Part shown: in pieces, positions 1 to 12,340 of the stretch
Layout of the letters: each line of letters opens with the position of its first letter
How positions within the stretch are numbered: position 1 is the stretch's first letter
Source of the DNA: Symbiodinium sp. CCMP2592
Taxonomy: Eukaryota; Sar; Dinophyceae; Suessiales; Symbiodiniaceae
Assembly: GCA_905221615.1 (NCBI GenBank)
Contig: CAJNDT010000515.1
Location: 62,001 to 126,000 of the forward strand
Direction of reading: 5' to 3'
DNA: 64,000 nucleotides
Made by a program: the position numbers and the translations under genes
The notes under the pieces: generated by a model
Told to the model about the DNA's origin: nothing
What the model saw: only the letters and a program-made list of their open reading frames with translations
The model's database searches: none

Positions 1-1830
<1,830 letters not shown>

Positions 1831-4800
1831 CTGAGCTCAGGGCCTTTACGCTTTAGAACTTTAAACGCTAAGATAGTTTGGGGCTGAGATGCACCAACAG
1901 AATTGTACAAAGACCCACCACTCGGTGCAGCAGTGAAGCGGAATAGACATCATCCAGTTTGTTTGGGTTTTCAGCACAGAACCTTGTGCAGCCAGGCAGA
2001 AAGCCAGTGGCCCAAAACCTTCTTTACATCACACAGAGACAAAGCCGGATCTGAGGCCAAGGCGTGTGTGAAAACGTCGTTGTTGTTGCGCTGAGCAACT
2101 TTTTTGGCGCCATGCTCGCCAACTTATGATGTCTAGATTTCTGTTTATGGCGAGCCTACTTATATAGGTCGACTGTAAGTCTTGCGGCAAGACTTTCCAT
2201 GCGAGCTTCGGAAGAGGCATAAAAACCTAGTTCATGTCCACTCTAAAGCACCCCGACCTGCACAGAGCAAGCTATCATTGCTTCGTTCGTGCCCTCCATG
2301 CACAACTTAAAGCTTTCAATGCTCTACGTAGGCTGTTGAGACGAGCACCGACCGCGGTCAAAAAAATTTCGGCTACCATGACTGACCAAATTCAGCCACA
2401 CAGCACTTCCCCCGGCCTGCAGATTCTACTCGTGGCTGGGCTGGAAATGCAAATCGCACAGCGATACCGCATACACCTGCCAGTCGGCCACGATAGCCGA
2501 TACTTTCATTGCACGTGCATCTCACTGCGACGCCTACTGCCGCGAGCAGCAGGGCCGAGACCTGGACTGATGCCCCTCGCTGACACGTGATAAATATGGA
2601 CGTCATGCGATAAGCTTATGCCACTCTGCCCGCTCATGAAATAACATGTACAACAGAACCGATCTGAGGATGTAACTCTGAGAACCAGCGCCGGCCAGCT
2701 TCTCTGTGCCATTGTCATCTCTGAAACGATAGTGCACTGTCACAACAACACGAGAAAAATCCTTCTGCTGGACTGAGTGGGTTTCCGCTTCGGCATACAT
2801 GCTCGCTGATTCTCTCTCCAACACCATGCTTCTCGGATGCCACATCGCGCAAATAGAAACCTAAAAGCATGACACCAAGCGAGTAAACATCCAAATTGGC
2901 AAAAGCATGGACAGCTTTGAATTTGAAACCATCTACATTTTGGCGTCTCGTTTGTACTTGCGTTGGTTATGGTTGATTGACCTCATCTCGCGACAAAACG
3001 TGGGCCAAACTTGTCAAAATGCAAACCCTATTGCCCGTACGGCACCTTGGCTCCACTGTTCAATTTCTCTTGCTAGTCGGACATGCAGGACAAACGGATG
3101 CTGGTATCCTTGTTTTCATCACGGTCTGCTCGGAAATGTGTGCTTAGCATGTACTGGTGGCTTGTTGCCGTGTCCTGCATGCTTGGGACACAAACGCAAA
3201 TTTGTGCAAACGCTTTGCTGAATTTGCGCAGAAAACCAGGCCGGGCTTGCCGAGTGAATGCTGTTGGTGAATGCGCATGGAGGTTTAGCTAACGGAATAA
3301 CTGTCACGGTCTGCTCGGAATGCCTGCTTGGCAAGCCGAAGTGGCGCTTTGCCGTGCTCTGCATACTTACGACAAAAACCCCAGTTTGGCTCTGAGCAAA
3401 CAGCTGTCGACGCTTGCGCCCCTCTGCACGGAGTGTGGCCACAGAAAAGACAATCCACACAAGACCAATGACCAAAACAGACGGGCCGCCGAATGCAGTC
3501 CAGACATAGGACTCGTCTTGTATGCGTAGTGCCACTTGGAGATTGTCGGCTGCAAGTGCAAGCCCGCAATTGCCGTTAGATTGTGATTCACTCATGTCAA
3601 AAACGTCGAACACGTGAGGACCCCACGGTTTCGATTGTAGCGGAGGAATCCTAGGAAGGCTAAGGAGGTAAACATGACAGCGTCGCTTCGGGATCAGGCT
3701 GGTGGGCATAAAGCAGGCTGGGCCTGATGGTAAGCCGGTCCAAGCGCATTAAGCTAACACCTGCAGCCTAGCTGACCCGGTGCGGGCTTCTTGCACGCAG
3801 GGACGGTCACATTTACCGGGGATTGTTTTGCTTCTTTGGGTCACTTCAGCGACAGGTTTGGTGCGCGCAGTTTGTCTATCCAGGTGTCAAGCGCGTTGCA
3901 TTGCGAATGCTATTGAGCTGTCGACGTTGTTTGAGATTTCGGTGTATGTGTGCACGCATAGCTTGTGTATCAAGTTGGACTGTGTCCATCACATCCCTGA
4001 CGCTGCCTTTTCTTTCATGGAGTCTCACTGTCTGTGAACGTCATGCACATCTGAGAAGATTTTGTGACTCGAATTCAAAGGATTTGCAGCCACCAGCAGT
4101 CGAACCTGTAGAAGCACTCAAGCTTTGCAATGTCCACAAGGCTTGTAGTGCCTGTCCAACGCCCATGTCTTGAGCACTCGCTTGGTAGTTTCATCCCTTC
4201 TTTCTAAAATTTTCACGATGGCAAGCTTTGCCACTGCCAACAATCCAAACATGAGGATTTTCCTCACGTTCTTCACGGTCCAGCCACGCAGTTAGCAACT
4301 CGGCAGCAAGTTCACGATGTTCATCCATGATCGATCAACCGACGCGAGTTGCCAATGCCGCTGTCTCGATACAATCGATGTTGACGCACAACCCTTGGGA
4401 GTCTCTGGTCCAAGGATATTCTCGTCAGGCAAAAGCCTTAAGTTTGAGCTGCCTGCACGTTGGGACTTTTTTCAATCTTCCAATATGTCTTGTGAAAACA
4501 TGCGATGTGTGCCGAGCAGCAAAGCAGCTCTTCCGAATAATCTGGACCAGTGTTTTCGGCATTCTTGGCATGTCTGGAACAGTGCCTGCTAACCCTTCGG
4601 AAAACAGCAAGGCCGTGTGCAGCAGATCCAGGTCTCCCATTCTCCCACTAGAAGGTAAAAACCTCGGGCAATCACAGAAGTTGGAACCAGCTTTGTTGTT
4701 TTTGGTCTCAGCCGGAGCAACTTGAACAAAACTTCTCTGTTCACACTTTGGGGAGAAGCATGGACTTAGCGACAACTTGACAACCTTCCCACGCTCTTAG

Positions 4801-5684
4801 CAGCAGGTCTGAAGCAAAGACATTTGACAGAATTCCAGCACGAAAGAAGACCACATAAAAAATGATTTCTCTCAAGAAGCGAAAAAAAATCAACAAGCAC
4901 AGACCAGTTCCAAAAAACAAAAAAATTTCGAAGCTGATGGAAACTGACGAATCTAGCAATGGGTTTTTAAGATGGCTGCTTTGTCTTTCAAGAGCCTGCA
5001 ATAATTGCTCTTGCGATGCTTTTTTTTTCTAGACGCTGGACAGAACGCTTCTGCCTCTTCCTTGCACGCGATGGGTGCTCCAACGTTTCTGGCGGATGCG
5101 AAAGTATGCAATTGTGCTTTTCCATCTGTAGAATGCTTCTAAGCGGCAAACACAAACAATTCTTGTGGTTCTAAAAACAGCATAACAACGCATCTTGACG
5201 CAAACAAGACTTGAACCAGCCTTGTTTTCCACCAAACTAGAACTGGAAAACTGCTGAAAACCTCCTGCAAAGTGCGCAGTCGCACTTCCAGCTGCCAGAG
5301 CTCTCAAGCTTGAAAGTTTTTTTTTGGGCATGAACGGGCCTCGTCAAAACATGGCGGCCAATCAACAGAGGTCAATAACTACCTTTCCAGAGCTGTTCCA
5401 CAACAAGTGGAGTCCAAGTCAAGTTCTGGCCGCAAGTCCACAGCCGACAACCAACGATGCCAGAAAAAACTCTTTTGCACAACTGGCGCAACTGGCACTT
5501 GTCATATAATGTCTTGGCGGTACAAACCGGACTGGAGCGTGTCTGTGGCATAAAGATGCCGCATAAGCTGTAATGAACGGAATAAATGTCCGAACCAGCT
5601 ACCCTGCTCCATAAAAGTATGAGCCGCTGCTTGCAGCTGTTTCTGCTCGTGGCCAGCCGAGCATAGGTTTTTGGAGTGTTCCGG
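1831..5684. other. Interval without an assignable gene
   Basis: This stretch may hold the 5' exons and promoter of the minus-strand kinase, but none could be joined to it with confidence. A minus-strand open frame at 3119-3709 (196 codons) includes a hydrophobic run (VLVIGLVWIVFSVATL) followed by basic residues, as expected of one membrane segment. It overlaps a degenerate duplication and resembles no family I recognise, so I do not call it a gene. T-rich and A-rich runs occur around 4840-5030 and 5310-5325. No start codon, splice chain or RNA gene could be supported. Confidence 0.4.
3118..3402. repeat. Diverged direct duplication of ~95-100 bp
   Basis: Two copies start with ACGGTCTGCTCGGAA (3118-3212 and 3303-3402). 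Both continue through a similar series: TGC-TTG-C, TTGCCGTG, CTGCAT-CTT, GACAAA and a terminal GCAAAC. Identity decays along the copies, with several indels. The spacing of about 185 bp and the shared order of words point to an old tandem duplication and not to chance. No coding frame is conserved between the copies. Confidence 0.55.
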
Positions 5685-7075
5685 AACCCAGGGTTCGAAC
5701 TCCCGGGGGGCCCGGGGGGGGGGGGAGAACATATAATATAACTCCGGAACTCAGGGTTGAACCCTGGGTTCGAACTTCTCGAACCCAGGTTGAACCTGGA
5801 GTTTGAACTCTATGTTCAAACCCTGGGTTCGGGAACTCTATGTTCGAACCCGGGGTTCGGGAACTCTATGTTCGAACCCTGGGTTCGGGAACTCTATGTT
5901 CGAACCCGGGGTTTGGAGAACTCCACGTTCGAACCCCGGGTTCGGGAACTCCTCCCCCTTCCCAGAGAGTCCGAACCCTGGGTTCGGAACTCCATGCCCG
6001 AACCTGGGGTTTGGGGAACTCTATACCGGAACCCCGGGTTCCGGAACCCCCCCCGTCCCCCAGGGAGTTCGAACCCTGGGTTCGGGAACTCTATGTTGGA
6101 ACCCGGTGTTTGGGGAACTCTGTGTTGGAACCTCGGGTTCTGGAATTCGCCCCCCCCCTGGCGAGTTCGGGAACTCCACGTTTGGGGGGGGGCTGCGCCC
6201 CCCCCCAACCCCCCCGCTGTTTTTAGAAGCTTGCCGAAAACAAAGAAAAAGACTACCAATGACCAGTCCCTGCCACAAAAGAAGAAGAAGCCACACGAAA
6301 CCACTTTATCGGGGGTTTTGGCGAAGAAATAAAAGAAAGACAAAACAAAGAAAAAGATTGTCAATGACGAGGAGTCTTTCTTCTCAAGGGGGCTTCAGAA
6401 GGACATGAAGTCTCCTACGAGAATGCTAAAGGCGCGAACAAATGAACCGCCCAACCCCAGGTTCTAGACTCCCCCCAGAGTTCGAACGGGGTTCGAACAG
6501 AACACCAACAATCACCAAACAAAAGGAAAAGAAGCCACATAGAATCGCTTTGTGGGGGGTTTTGCGAATAAAATTACTGAGAGCACACTACAATGAGAAA
6601 CCACAAACTCAACCCTTAAGCACAAGCAAAAGAGAAGAAGACACACGAAATCGCTAATCGGGTTTTTGCAAAAAAAAAATAAAATGAGAGAACAAGAAGC
6701 AATGAGACAAGAGTTCGAACTCTGGGTTCGGAAACTCCATGTTCGAACTCTGGGTTCGGAAACTCAATGTTCGAAACCTGGGGACTCAACTCTTGAGGAC
6801 CGCCAGAGTTCGAACTCTGGGTTCGGAAACTCTATGTTCAAACCCTGGGTTCAAACTCTTCGCCTTTCAGAGTTCAACTCCAGATTCAACTCCAGTTCAA
6901 AGAAGTTCGGAGTTGAGTTCAACTTGGAGTTCAACTCAAAGTTCGAACCCAGGGTTCGGAGGGAACTTCGATGTTCGAACCCTGGGTTCGAGGCTCCGAA
7001 CTCTCAGTTCGGAGTTCCAGAACCCTGGGTTCGGAACTCTAAGTTCCAAACCTTGGGTTCGAACACCCCCCCAAA
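5685..7075. repeat. Array built on the GAACCC-N-GGGTTC palindrome
   Basis: Roughly 1.4 kb is made of interspersed and partly tandem copies of a unit near 28 bp, whose core is GAACCC(T/G)GGGTTC followed by GGGAACTCTATG. At 5806-5930 the unit repeats almost perfectly; elsewhere it is diluted by poly-C or poly-G runs (5708-5724, 6050-6060, 6148-6160, 6184-6210) and by a variant GAGTTCAACTC series (6870-6945). The core is self-complementary, so either strand can fold. All open frames through it (191, 201, 170 codons and others) are repeats in three frames with no amino-acid conservation pattern and are not genes. Confidence 0.9.
6277..6684. repeat. Three copies of a ~57-bp AAGAAG...GGGGTTTT repeat inside the array
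   Basis: Copies lie at about 6277-6334, 6521-6574 and 6628-6684. Each reads AAGAAG-CCACACGAAA-TC-CTTT followed by a run of G, then TTTTGGCGAA and AATAAAA. The sequence is unlike the palindromic unit around it. The spacing is uneven (about 244 and 107 bp), and segments of the palindromic array separate the copies, so the two repeat types are amplified together or one was carried into the other. Copy 3 is shortened in the G run and lengthened in the A run. Confidence 0.75.
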
Positions 7076-8364
7076 AACCTATGTTGTGGCCAGCCGGACC
7101 GTGGCAATGTGCCACTTAGCACAAATTGATGCCAGTACACTTGGCTTTGCAATTGCGTCGTCTGGTGGTGACCTTTAAGGCAGATTGGATGATCTCCGAC
7201 TGAAAAAGATCCTTTCTTGTGGAAGGTTCTTCCTCTGAGCGACTTCTGCTCCAGGTCAAATGGAATTTTCACAACTTGGCCCGGCACATGGTCGCTGTCG
7301 TCGCGAGAGTCATGGCGCTATGCACCACTGTTTGAGTTGTGAAGAACAAAACCGTCGATTCTCGGCGTGTGAACAGAGGCGACAGCATCACCAGTCACCC
7401 CCAGGTGGCCGGGCAAGCATGTAGACCGTGGGAAAAACTTTGTACTTTTTGGATTTTGGTGTGCGAATCGTGACGGAACAAAACACGGACTGTCCGTTGT
7501 GCAAGACTAGACCGCTGCAAGAGCTTGGGGTCTTGACTCTACCTGTTGTTTTCAGTTGCTCCGCATCGGTCGCTGAGGCTCCGTAGTTGTGCTGAACGGC
7601 TAACACCGGCAAAGCCTGTGCGCCAGCTCTTTGTTTCTCGCCGCTTTGTCGTGTTTTTGCTTGTCTGGCACCACAGGCGCCTCTCAAAACAGCTTGCGGA
7701 AACCTGCCACGGGAGTCAGCATTGGGCACAATAGACGAAAGGCAGTTGGGAAAGGATGTCCAGGAGGTAGAAGAAGGACTGAGAAGTGGAACGTAGCTGT
7801 CAATTTTAAAAAGTCGTTGCCTCGCGCCGTTTTCAAGCACTTTGGCCCAGATTGCAAGTCCGACGGCCAGCTCTTGAATCAACAGTTCTGCAAGTTCCGA
7901 ATTCTGCCTTTCAAAACCTGGTCTGGAACAAAAGACTTCTACTCACTTTTTTATTTGATTTATCGTTTGTTTTGGTTGGAGTAAAACCAAGTTTAACGCA
8001 GGTTGGAACGAATTAAGAATTTTGTTAAAATTTGAATCTTTGAGCAGGTTGCAGTTTTTTGGTTTTGGTTGTTTCGAAGAATTTCCGAATGCAGACAACA
8101 GATGCAGGTGTTCTGGGTCTTGCAAAAAGAAGAAACTGAAAGTTGTAAAGCTTCAAATGCGCCTGCAAAGGCCGCAAAACGTCCTCCAATGTGGCTTGGG
8201 CCTGCTTGGCTCAAAGCGCAGCGTGGCACCAGCTGAAAGATTGGGTTGCGTGAAAAAAAGAAACGAGTTTGTGGAATTCACACATGATTGTTGTGATTAT
8301 GGCTATGAAATGGAGCGCGTGAATCTTGTCCTATCTACAATCAGTTTACAAGCGCACTATCTAT
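7076..8364. other. Interval without an assignable gene
   Basis: Ordinary base composition. Open frames of 117 (7631-7984, plus) and 164 codons (7388-7882, minus) overlap each other and show no recognised motif. The right end grades into AT-rich sequence near 8365. I see no RNA gene, repeat or regulatory signal that can be supported here. Confidence 0.4.
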
Positions 8365-9170
8365 GAGAGTTATGATGTCGCAGCATGTCATAACAGGCGA
8401 TAACACAGATAAAGAATGAACAAATGATCGAGACAATAAACCCTAGATTCCCTAGATGCCTTAGATATAGAAATACGAGAATAGTAAGAGTATCTTGTAA
8501 CTAATGCAGATAGTTGTACGTGAGTTATTGTTTCAGGAATTATAGTTCCACTTCTCAAGAAGTACTGTATTGAGGTCGGTCTTCATCATCAACATGAACA
8601 TTGAAAGCAATATGAATATGAAAAATAGTGACATTCCGATTGCCTTATGTATTGGTAGTAATATATATGTTAAAATACGAAAGTTGTTAAAAATCGTCAT
8701 ACGAATCTACATATACATAGACCTATTTTGAGTTATATCAGTGCTAATAAGATTCGCAATAAATATTCATATTGATCTTTGTGCTGTTGTGTTTAATTCT
8801 TTGAGAATAAATATAGAAATTGTGATTATGAAGATAGCTTTTTTAAGAAAAAAATATTAACAAAAATAAACAATAATATGTAACATGTATACAATACTAA
8901 TACTAGTGCCAATACAAATTAGTATTAATAGCTTTATTAATGCCAATACTTGTTTTACTTTTAAAGCCCATATGTGGATTAATACTATTAACAGTATTAA
9001 TATTGTTCTTATAATCATTTGTAATACTATAGTATTGGAAGATGGATGTCCTGCCTGCATTTTGATTGCATGATGATTGCATTTTATTTGCCGGCTGAAA
9101 TCCAGGAGTCCATTTTTCGTGCCCATTCAAGTTGCATTTTTTTGCATATTTAATTAATGGCCTTCCCCCA
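8365..9170. other. AT-rich compositional island
   Basis: About 800 bp switch abruptly from the mixed composition of the window to strongly AT-rich sequence. The right half (8880-9040) is full of related words: AATACTA, TAGTATTA, TTAATACTATTAA and ACAGTATTAAT, which are partly self-complementary. The small open frames (89 codons minus, 62 codons plus) only reflect AT-rich codons and are not credible genes. It could be an organelle-derived insert (dinoflagellate mitochondrial DNA is AT-rich), an AT-rich mobile element or a matrix-attachment-type sequence; nothing in it is recognisable as cox or cob coding sequence by eye. Confidence 0.7.
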
Positions 9171-9211
9171 GAGACAGGCCCAACGTCCACCACACCAAGC
9201 TAGGCCCATGA

Positions 9212-9826
9212 TGCATTTCTGGCGTGCTGCGGAGCGCCGCTTCAAGTATCCCTGCGGGGGTAGGTTTAGGTTGGTTTGTCACCAACGGGGCGGTTACTGG
9301 TGATGGTCATTCGGTTTGGGTGCTAAATCTACTGATGGCCGCCTGGGCCCGCTTTGAAAAAGCAAATCAGCCGCAATCACAGCCGCGGGCTTTTGCAGAT
9401 GACTCTGGAGTGCTTTTGCAAGTTCGTGAAGACCCTGCTGCTAACTTAGGTCCCTGGGTCCCTGAGGAGCTTGGAAAGGTTGCTGAAAAGCGGGTACTCG
9501 AGCTGGTGCGTGACACTTGGCAGCGATTTGATGATTTTGCAGATTGCATTGGCTTAGCGGTTCATGCACACAAATCCGCGGTGCTTGCAACCACTGCTGG
9601 TCTTCGTGCTGCGCTGGGGCAGCGCCTGTACCCAGTAACGCTACACGTGAGGGATCTTGGCACGCACTTGTCTGGACCGAGACGTGGCTGCGCAGGCACT
9701 GTGAATGACAGGGCACTCGGTGTTTGCAAGTACGTGCAGGCCATCAGTGGGCTTCCGGCTTCGGCTGCTGACAAAGAACGTTTGGTTGCAAGTATAAGGC
9801 TCTGTCTGCGGCGCTTTTTGGAGTAG
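9212..9826 (+). pseudogene. LINE reverse transcriptase, motif B to thumb
   Basis: A fragment AERRFKYP at 9230-9255 shifts frame into WFVTNGAVTGD, which matches the region before and at RT motif B (TNG...QGD in relatives). It is followed by LNLLMAAWAR and then the catalytic motif C as FADDSGVLL near 9390-9415. Both aspartates of the RT active site in this motif are kept. A later KSAVL and LGTHLS match the motif D/E region. The start at 9224 is only the first ATG of the open frame and not a real start, because the upstream RT is missing. The frame ends at a stop at 9824-9826 and homologous sequence continues in another frame. Confidence 0.75.
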
Positions 9827-10004
9827 CCATGGCTAAAGTCAACGCTCATGTCATGGAGACTCTCCGGGGCTGTGTCAATGTCTCTTCGGCGATGCTGGCC
9901 GGCATGTAGCCAGCCCTGAGATAGTTTTTACTCTGATCCACCGCGGGTTCCGGGTTGACCGTTTTCAGGCTGAAGCGGTTCACCGCCTTCATGGTGCGAG
10001 GCGC

Positions 10005-10790
10005 ATGCTCGCTATTCTGCCTGCCTGTCAGGCTTTGTGGCGGCAGGTTTGGGCTCACTACCATGAGCTTGCGGGACGGCCGGCTGCCGATGAGCTTCGC
10101 CGCGAGTCTGCGCTGTCTAAGGTCCACGTGCCGGGGCCTGTCGCGCTAGCCCAGCAAACGCTGCACAAGTTCGGATGGGACGCTCGTGATCCGATGCACT
10201 GGCGCATTCGCAAGGAGCCGGGTGTTGCCGAGCAAAACGTGCCTGAGGTTCATGTGCTTGACACGCCGCTGCAGGTGTGGCTGCATTGGTTGCGTGAAGG
10301 TGCTCGCCGTTGGAGGTGGACCGTCGCGGGTCCAAACCGCAAGCATGACTTAGCCGGTTTGAGGGTTGTTGACAGGGGTGCCACTGGCGCTTTGGCCAAG
10401 ATTCTTACGGCGAGGCAGCGTGGCATTCTCCACACCATCTGGGGCGGTGCCGACGCAGGACCTGCTTTTTCGTCAAAAGACCGCTGCGAGATCGAGCTGT
10501 CCTCGCTGCCAAGGGGATGTTGCTGAGACAAATGAGCATCGACACTGGCACTGCCCTGCCTGGGCGTCCATTCGTCGTGCACATGGCTTCAGGCCCTTCA
10601 GGCCTGACGAGGCGGACGTGCAAGCCTTGCCTCTGTGTCTGCGCACGTGTGGCGTGTGCCCGCAGTCTAAGGATGCGGATCGTGTTGCTACCCTGCCGGT
10701 CCAGCGTGACGTGGACCCGGACATGCCTCACATTGATGATGTCTGGTTGACCGTGTACACTGACGGTGCGGCCCCGGGCCAAGCCTGACA
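10005..10790 (+). pseudogene. LINE connecting region, zinc knuckle and start of RNase H
   Basis: Open frames at 10005-10526 and 10366-10788 overlap and hand over by a frameshift near 10490. The first has a tryptophan-rich stretch (WLHWLREGARRWRW) and HTIWGGA. The second continues with CPRC...ETNEHRHWHC at about 10499-10557, a C-X2-C-X-H-type knuckle typical of the region between RT and RNase H in LINE proteins. It then reads DVWLTVYTDGA at 10741-10770, the first catalytic strand of RNase H. A stop follows directly, so the rest of RNase H is in other frames. Confidence 0.7.
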
Positions 10791-11342
10791 GCCCTGAGGC
10801 CCAGCGGGCCGGGTACGCCATGGTCAATGACACGTTGGGCACCACAGCTGTGGCGCCTCTTGCCGTGGAGGGCCAAACTGCGCAGAGGGCGGAGTTGCGT
10901 GGCATCCTGCGTGCACTTTTTGAAGCAGCCTGGTCGGGTTGACATCTTCAGTGATAGTAGTAGTTACGGTGTGTGTACAGTCACACGTCTTCTTACTGAA
11001 GATCCTCCTCGCCCGCTTCCCCTTCTGAAGAACAATTATTGGTTGTGGCGCTTGGCAGTCGAATTGTGCAGCCGGCCGCCGGACAGTGTACGCATTCAAC
11101 ACGTCAAAGGTCATGCTACGGCTACGGCTGTGGACGTGGCCACAGGTCGCACAACAGCTGCTCACAGGCTGGGCAATCAAGCTGCAGACCAAGCTGCTGG
11201 CCGGGCTCTGGCACAACAATCGAGGACTTCCTACAAGGTGCGCAAAGCAGACTGCAACTTACCTGGAGAGTGCAGCCGGCAACAGATGTTCCTCGCCATC
11301 GCATCGCGGAGGCTGTTGGCTTTGATCGTTCCGATCGGATGA
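10741..11342 (+). pseudogene. LINE RNase H domain split over three frames
   Basis: All four acidic positions expected of a type I RNase H can be placed: D in YTDGA (codon 10762), E in AELRGILRAL (codon 10892), D in FSDSSSYG (codon 10953) and D in GNQAAD (codon 11187). IQHVKGHA precedes the last. The first three sit in three different reading frames; the last two share one. The domain therefore descends from a full enzyme but cannot be translated as one here unless the genome assembly carries indel errors. Confidence 0.75.
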
Positions 11343-11601
11343 GCCCAGTGACTGCGGTGCCGGCGGCTGAGGAGGCCGCTCCTGCATGTGCTCATGTTGG
11401 ACGCCGTCTTGGGTTGTGGATGCCCTGGGCAGCGGATGCGAAGTTTTCGTGGCCGAAGTGGCCACACCTGACAGTCGATCAGGCTCGGCATTGTCCTTCT
11501 GCGGCTGCTGGTGCGCATCTCGGCTCGCCAACTGTATGGCAGCAGCTTCGCATCTTCACTGATGCTGTGCGTGTCCTTGGCCAATTCTGCGGCGAACCCT
11601 T

Positions 11602-12159
11602 GTGGAATGGGCGAGAGTCAGAAGGGCGCCCTGGCTATATCAACTTGGGCTCGCTGGCTGGGCTGACCGCCTGACCGCCCGTCCGCGGCTTCGTTGTCCT
11701 CAAGTGGGTTTTCGTTGGCTGCAACAGCTCGAGAGGCTGGGTAGGGGCACTCAATCGAGTTTGGATCTCAAGATGCCCCTTGTGCTTCCGACTACTGCTC
11801 GGCTGCACTTGACGGATGTCAAAGAGCGTCAGCTGGTCCAGAAGCAAGGGCGGGCGGAGCACAACCGCTACATCAGTGATCCGGCATCGGTTGAAGCTCG
11901 TCAAGAGGCCGAACGATGTCTCGCTCGAAAGATGCATGAGGAGGGCCACGCGCAGCCACTTCATGTTGTCATCAACCTAGGAAGCAATAAATTCCAGTGC
12001 GAGGTCTGTGGCTGGATTGCTACCGGCAATCGCTGCAAGTTCGTCAAGAGAGTTTGCTACCCGGGACGTGAGCAGCGTGGAAATGCCAGTGCAGCAGTTC
12101 GGAGGCGCCCGGCAGCGGCTCCGTCGGCTCCGTCCTCCGCTGACTCCAGAGTTCGCTGA
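11602..12159 (+). pseudogene. C-terminal tail of the LINE polyprotein
   Basis: A 185-codon frame with a charged, helix-prone middle (EARQEAERCLARKMHEE) and a C-terminal cysteine cluster CEVCGW...RCKFVKRVC at about 11998-12055, then an alanine/proline/arginine-rich end. It follows the RNase H in the same strand. A cysteine-rich tail after RNase H occurs in related dinoflagellate LINE proteins; its role is not known to me. It could bind nucleic acid. The frame is open but is out of phase with the domains before it. Confidence 0.5.
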
Positions 12160-12340
12160 AGTTGCTGTCGTCTCAAGGCTGGTGACTTCAGTTTGGGCCT
12201 GTGCAAGCCTGTTGTGGCCTGGCAAGTCTTATGCTGTCAAAGGAGGACTCCTCGCAAGAGCTTCGTGTCTGTGCATCTGATGCCAATCTGGTTGCCTTGA
12301 TCGTTTTTTCGTTTCGGTTGGGTTCCTCGGTTTTAGTTTA

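Noticed and set aside
5685-6684. CRISPR-like array
   Set aside because: Repeats are palindromic and variable, spacing is irregular, spacers are not unique, no cas genes are present and the host is eukaryotic.
5750-7075. Open frames of up to 201 codons in the palindromic array
   Set aside because: They are the same repeat translated in several frames, with no sign of coding selection.
8857-9126. Possible small membrane protein in the AT-rich island (89 codons, minus)
   Set aside because: Isoleucine/leucine richness follows from AT content and the frame is built from the AATACTA-type words.
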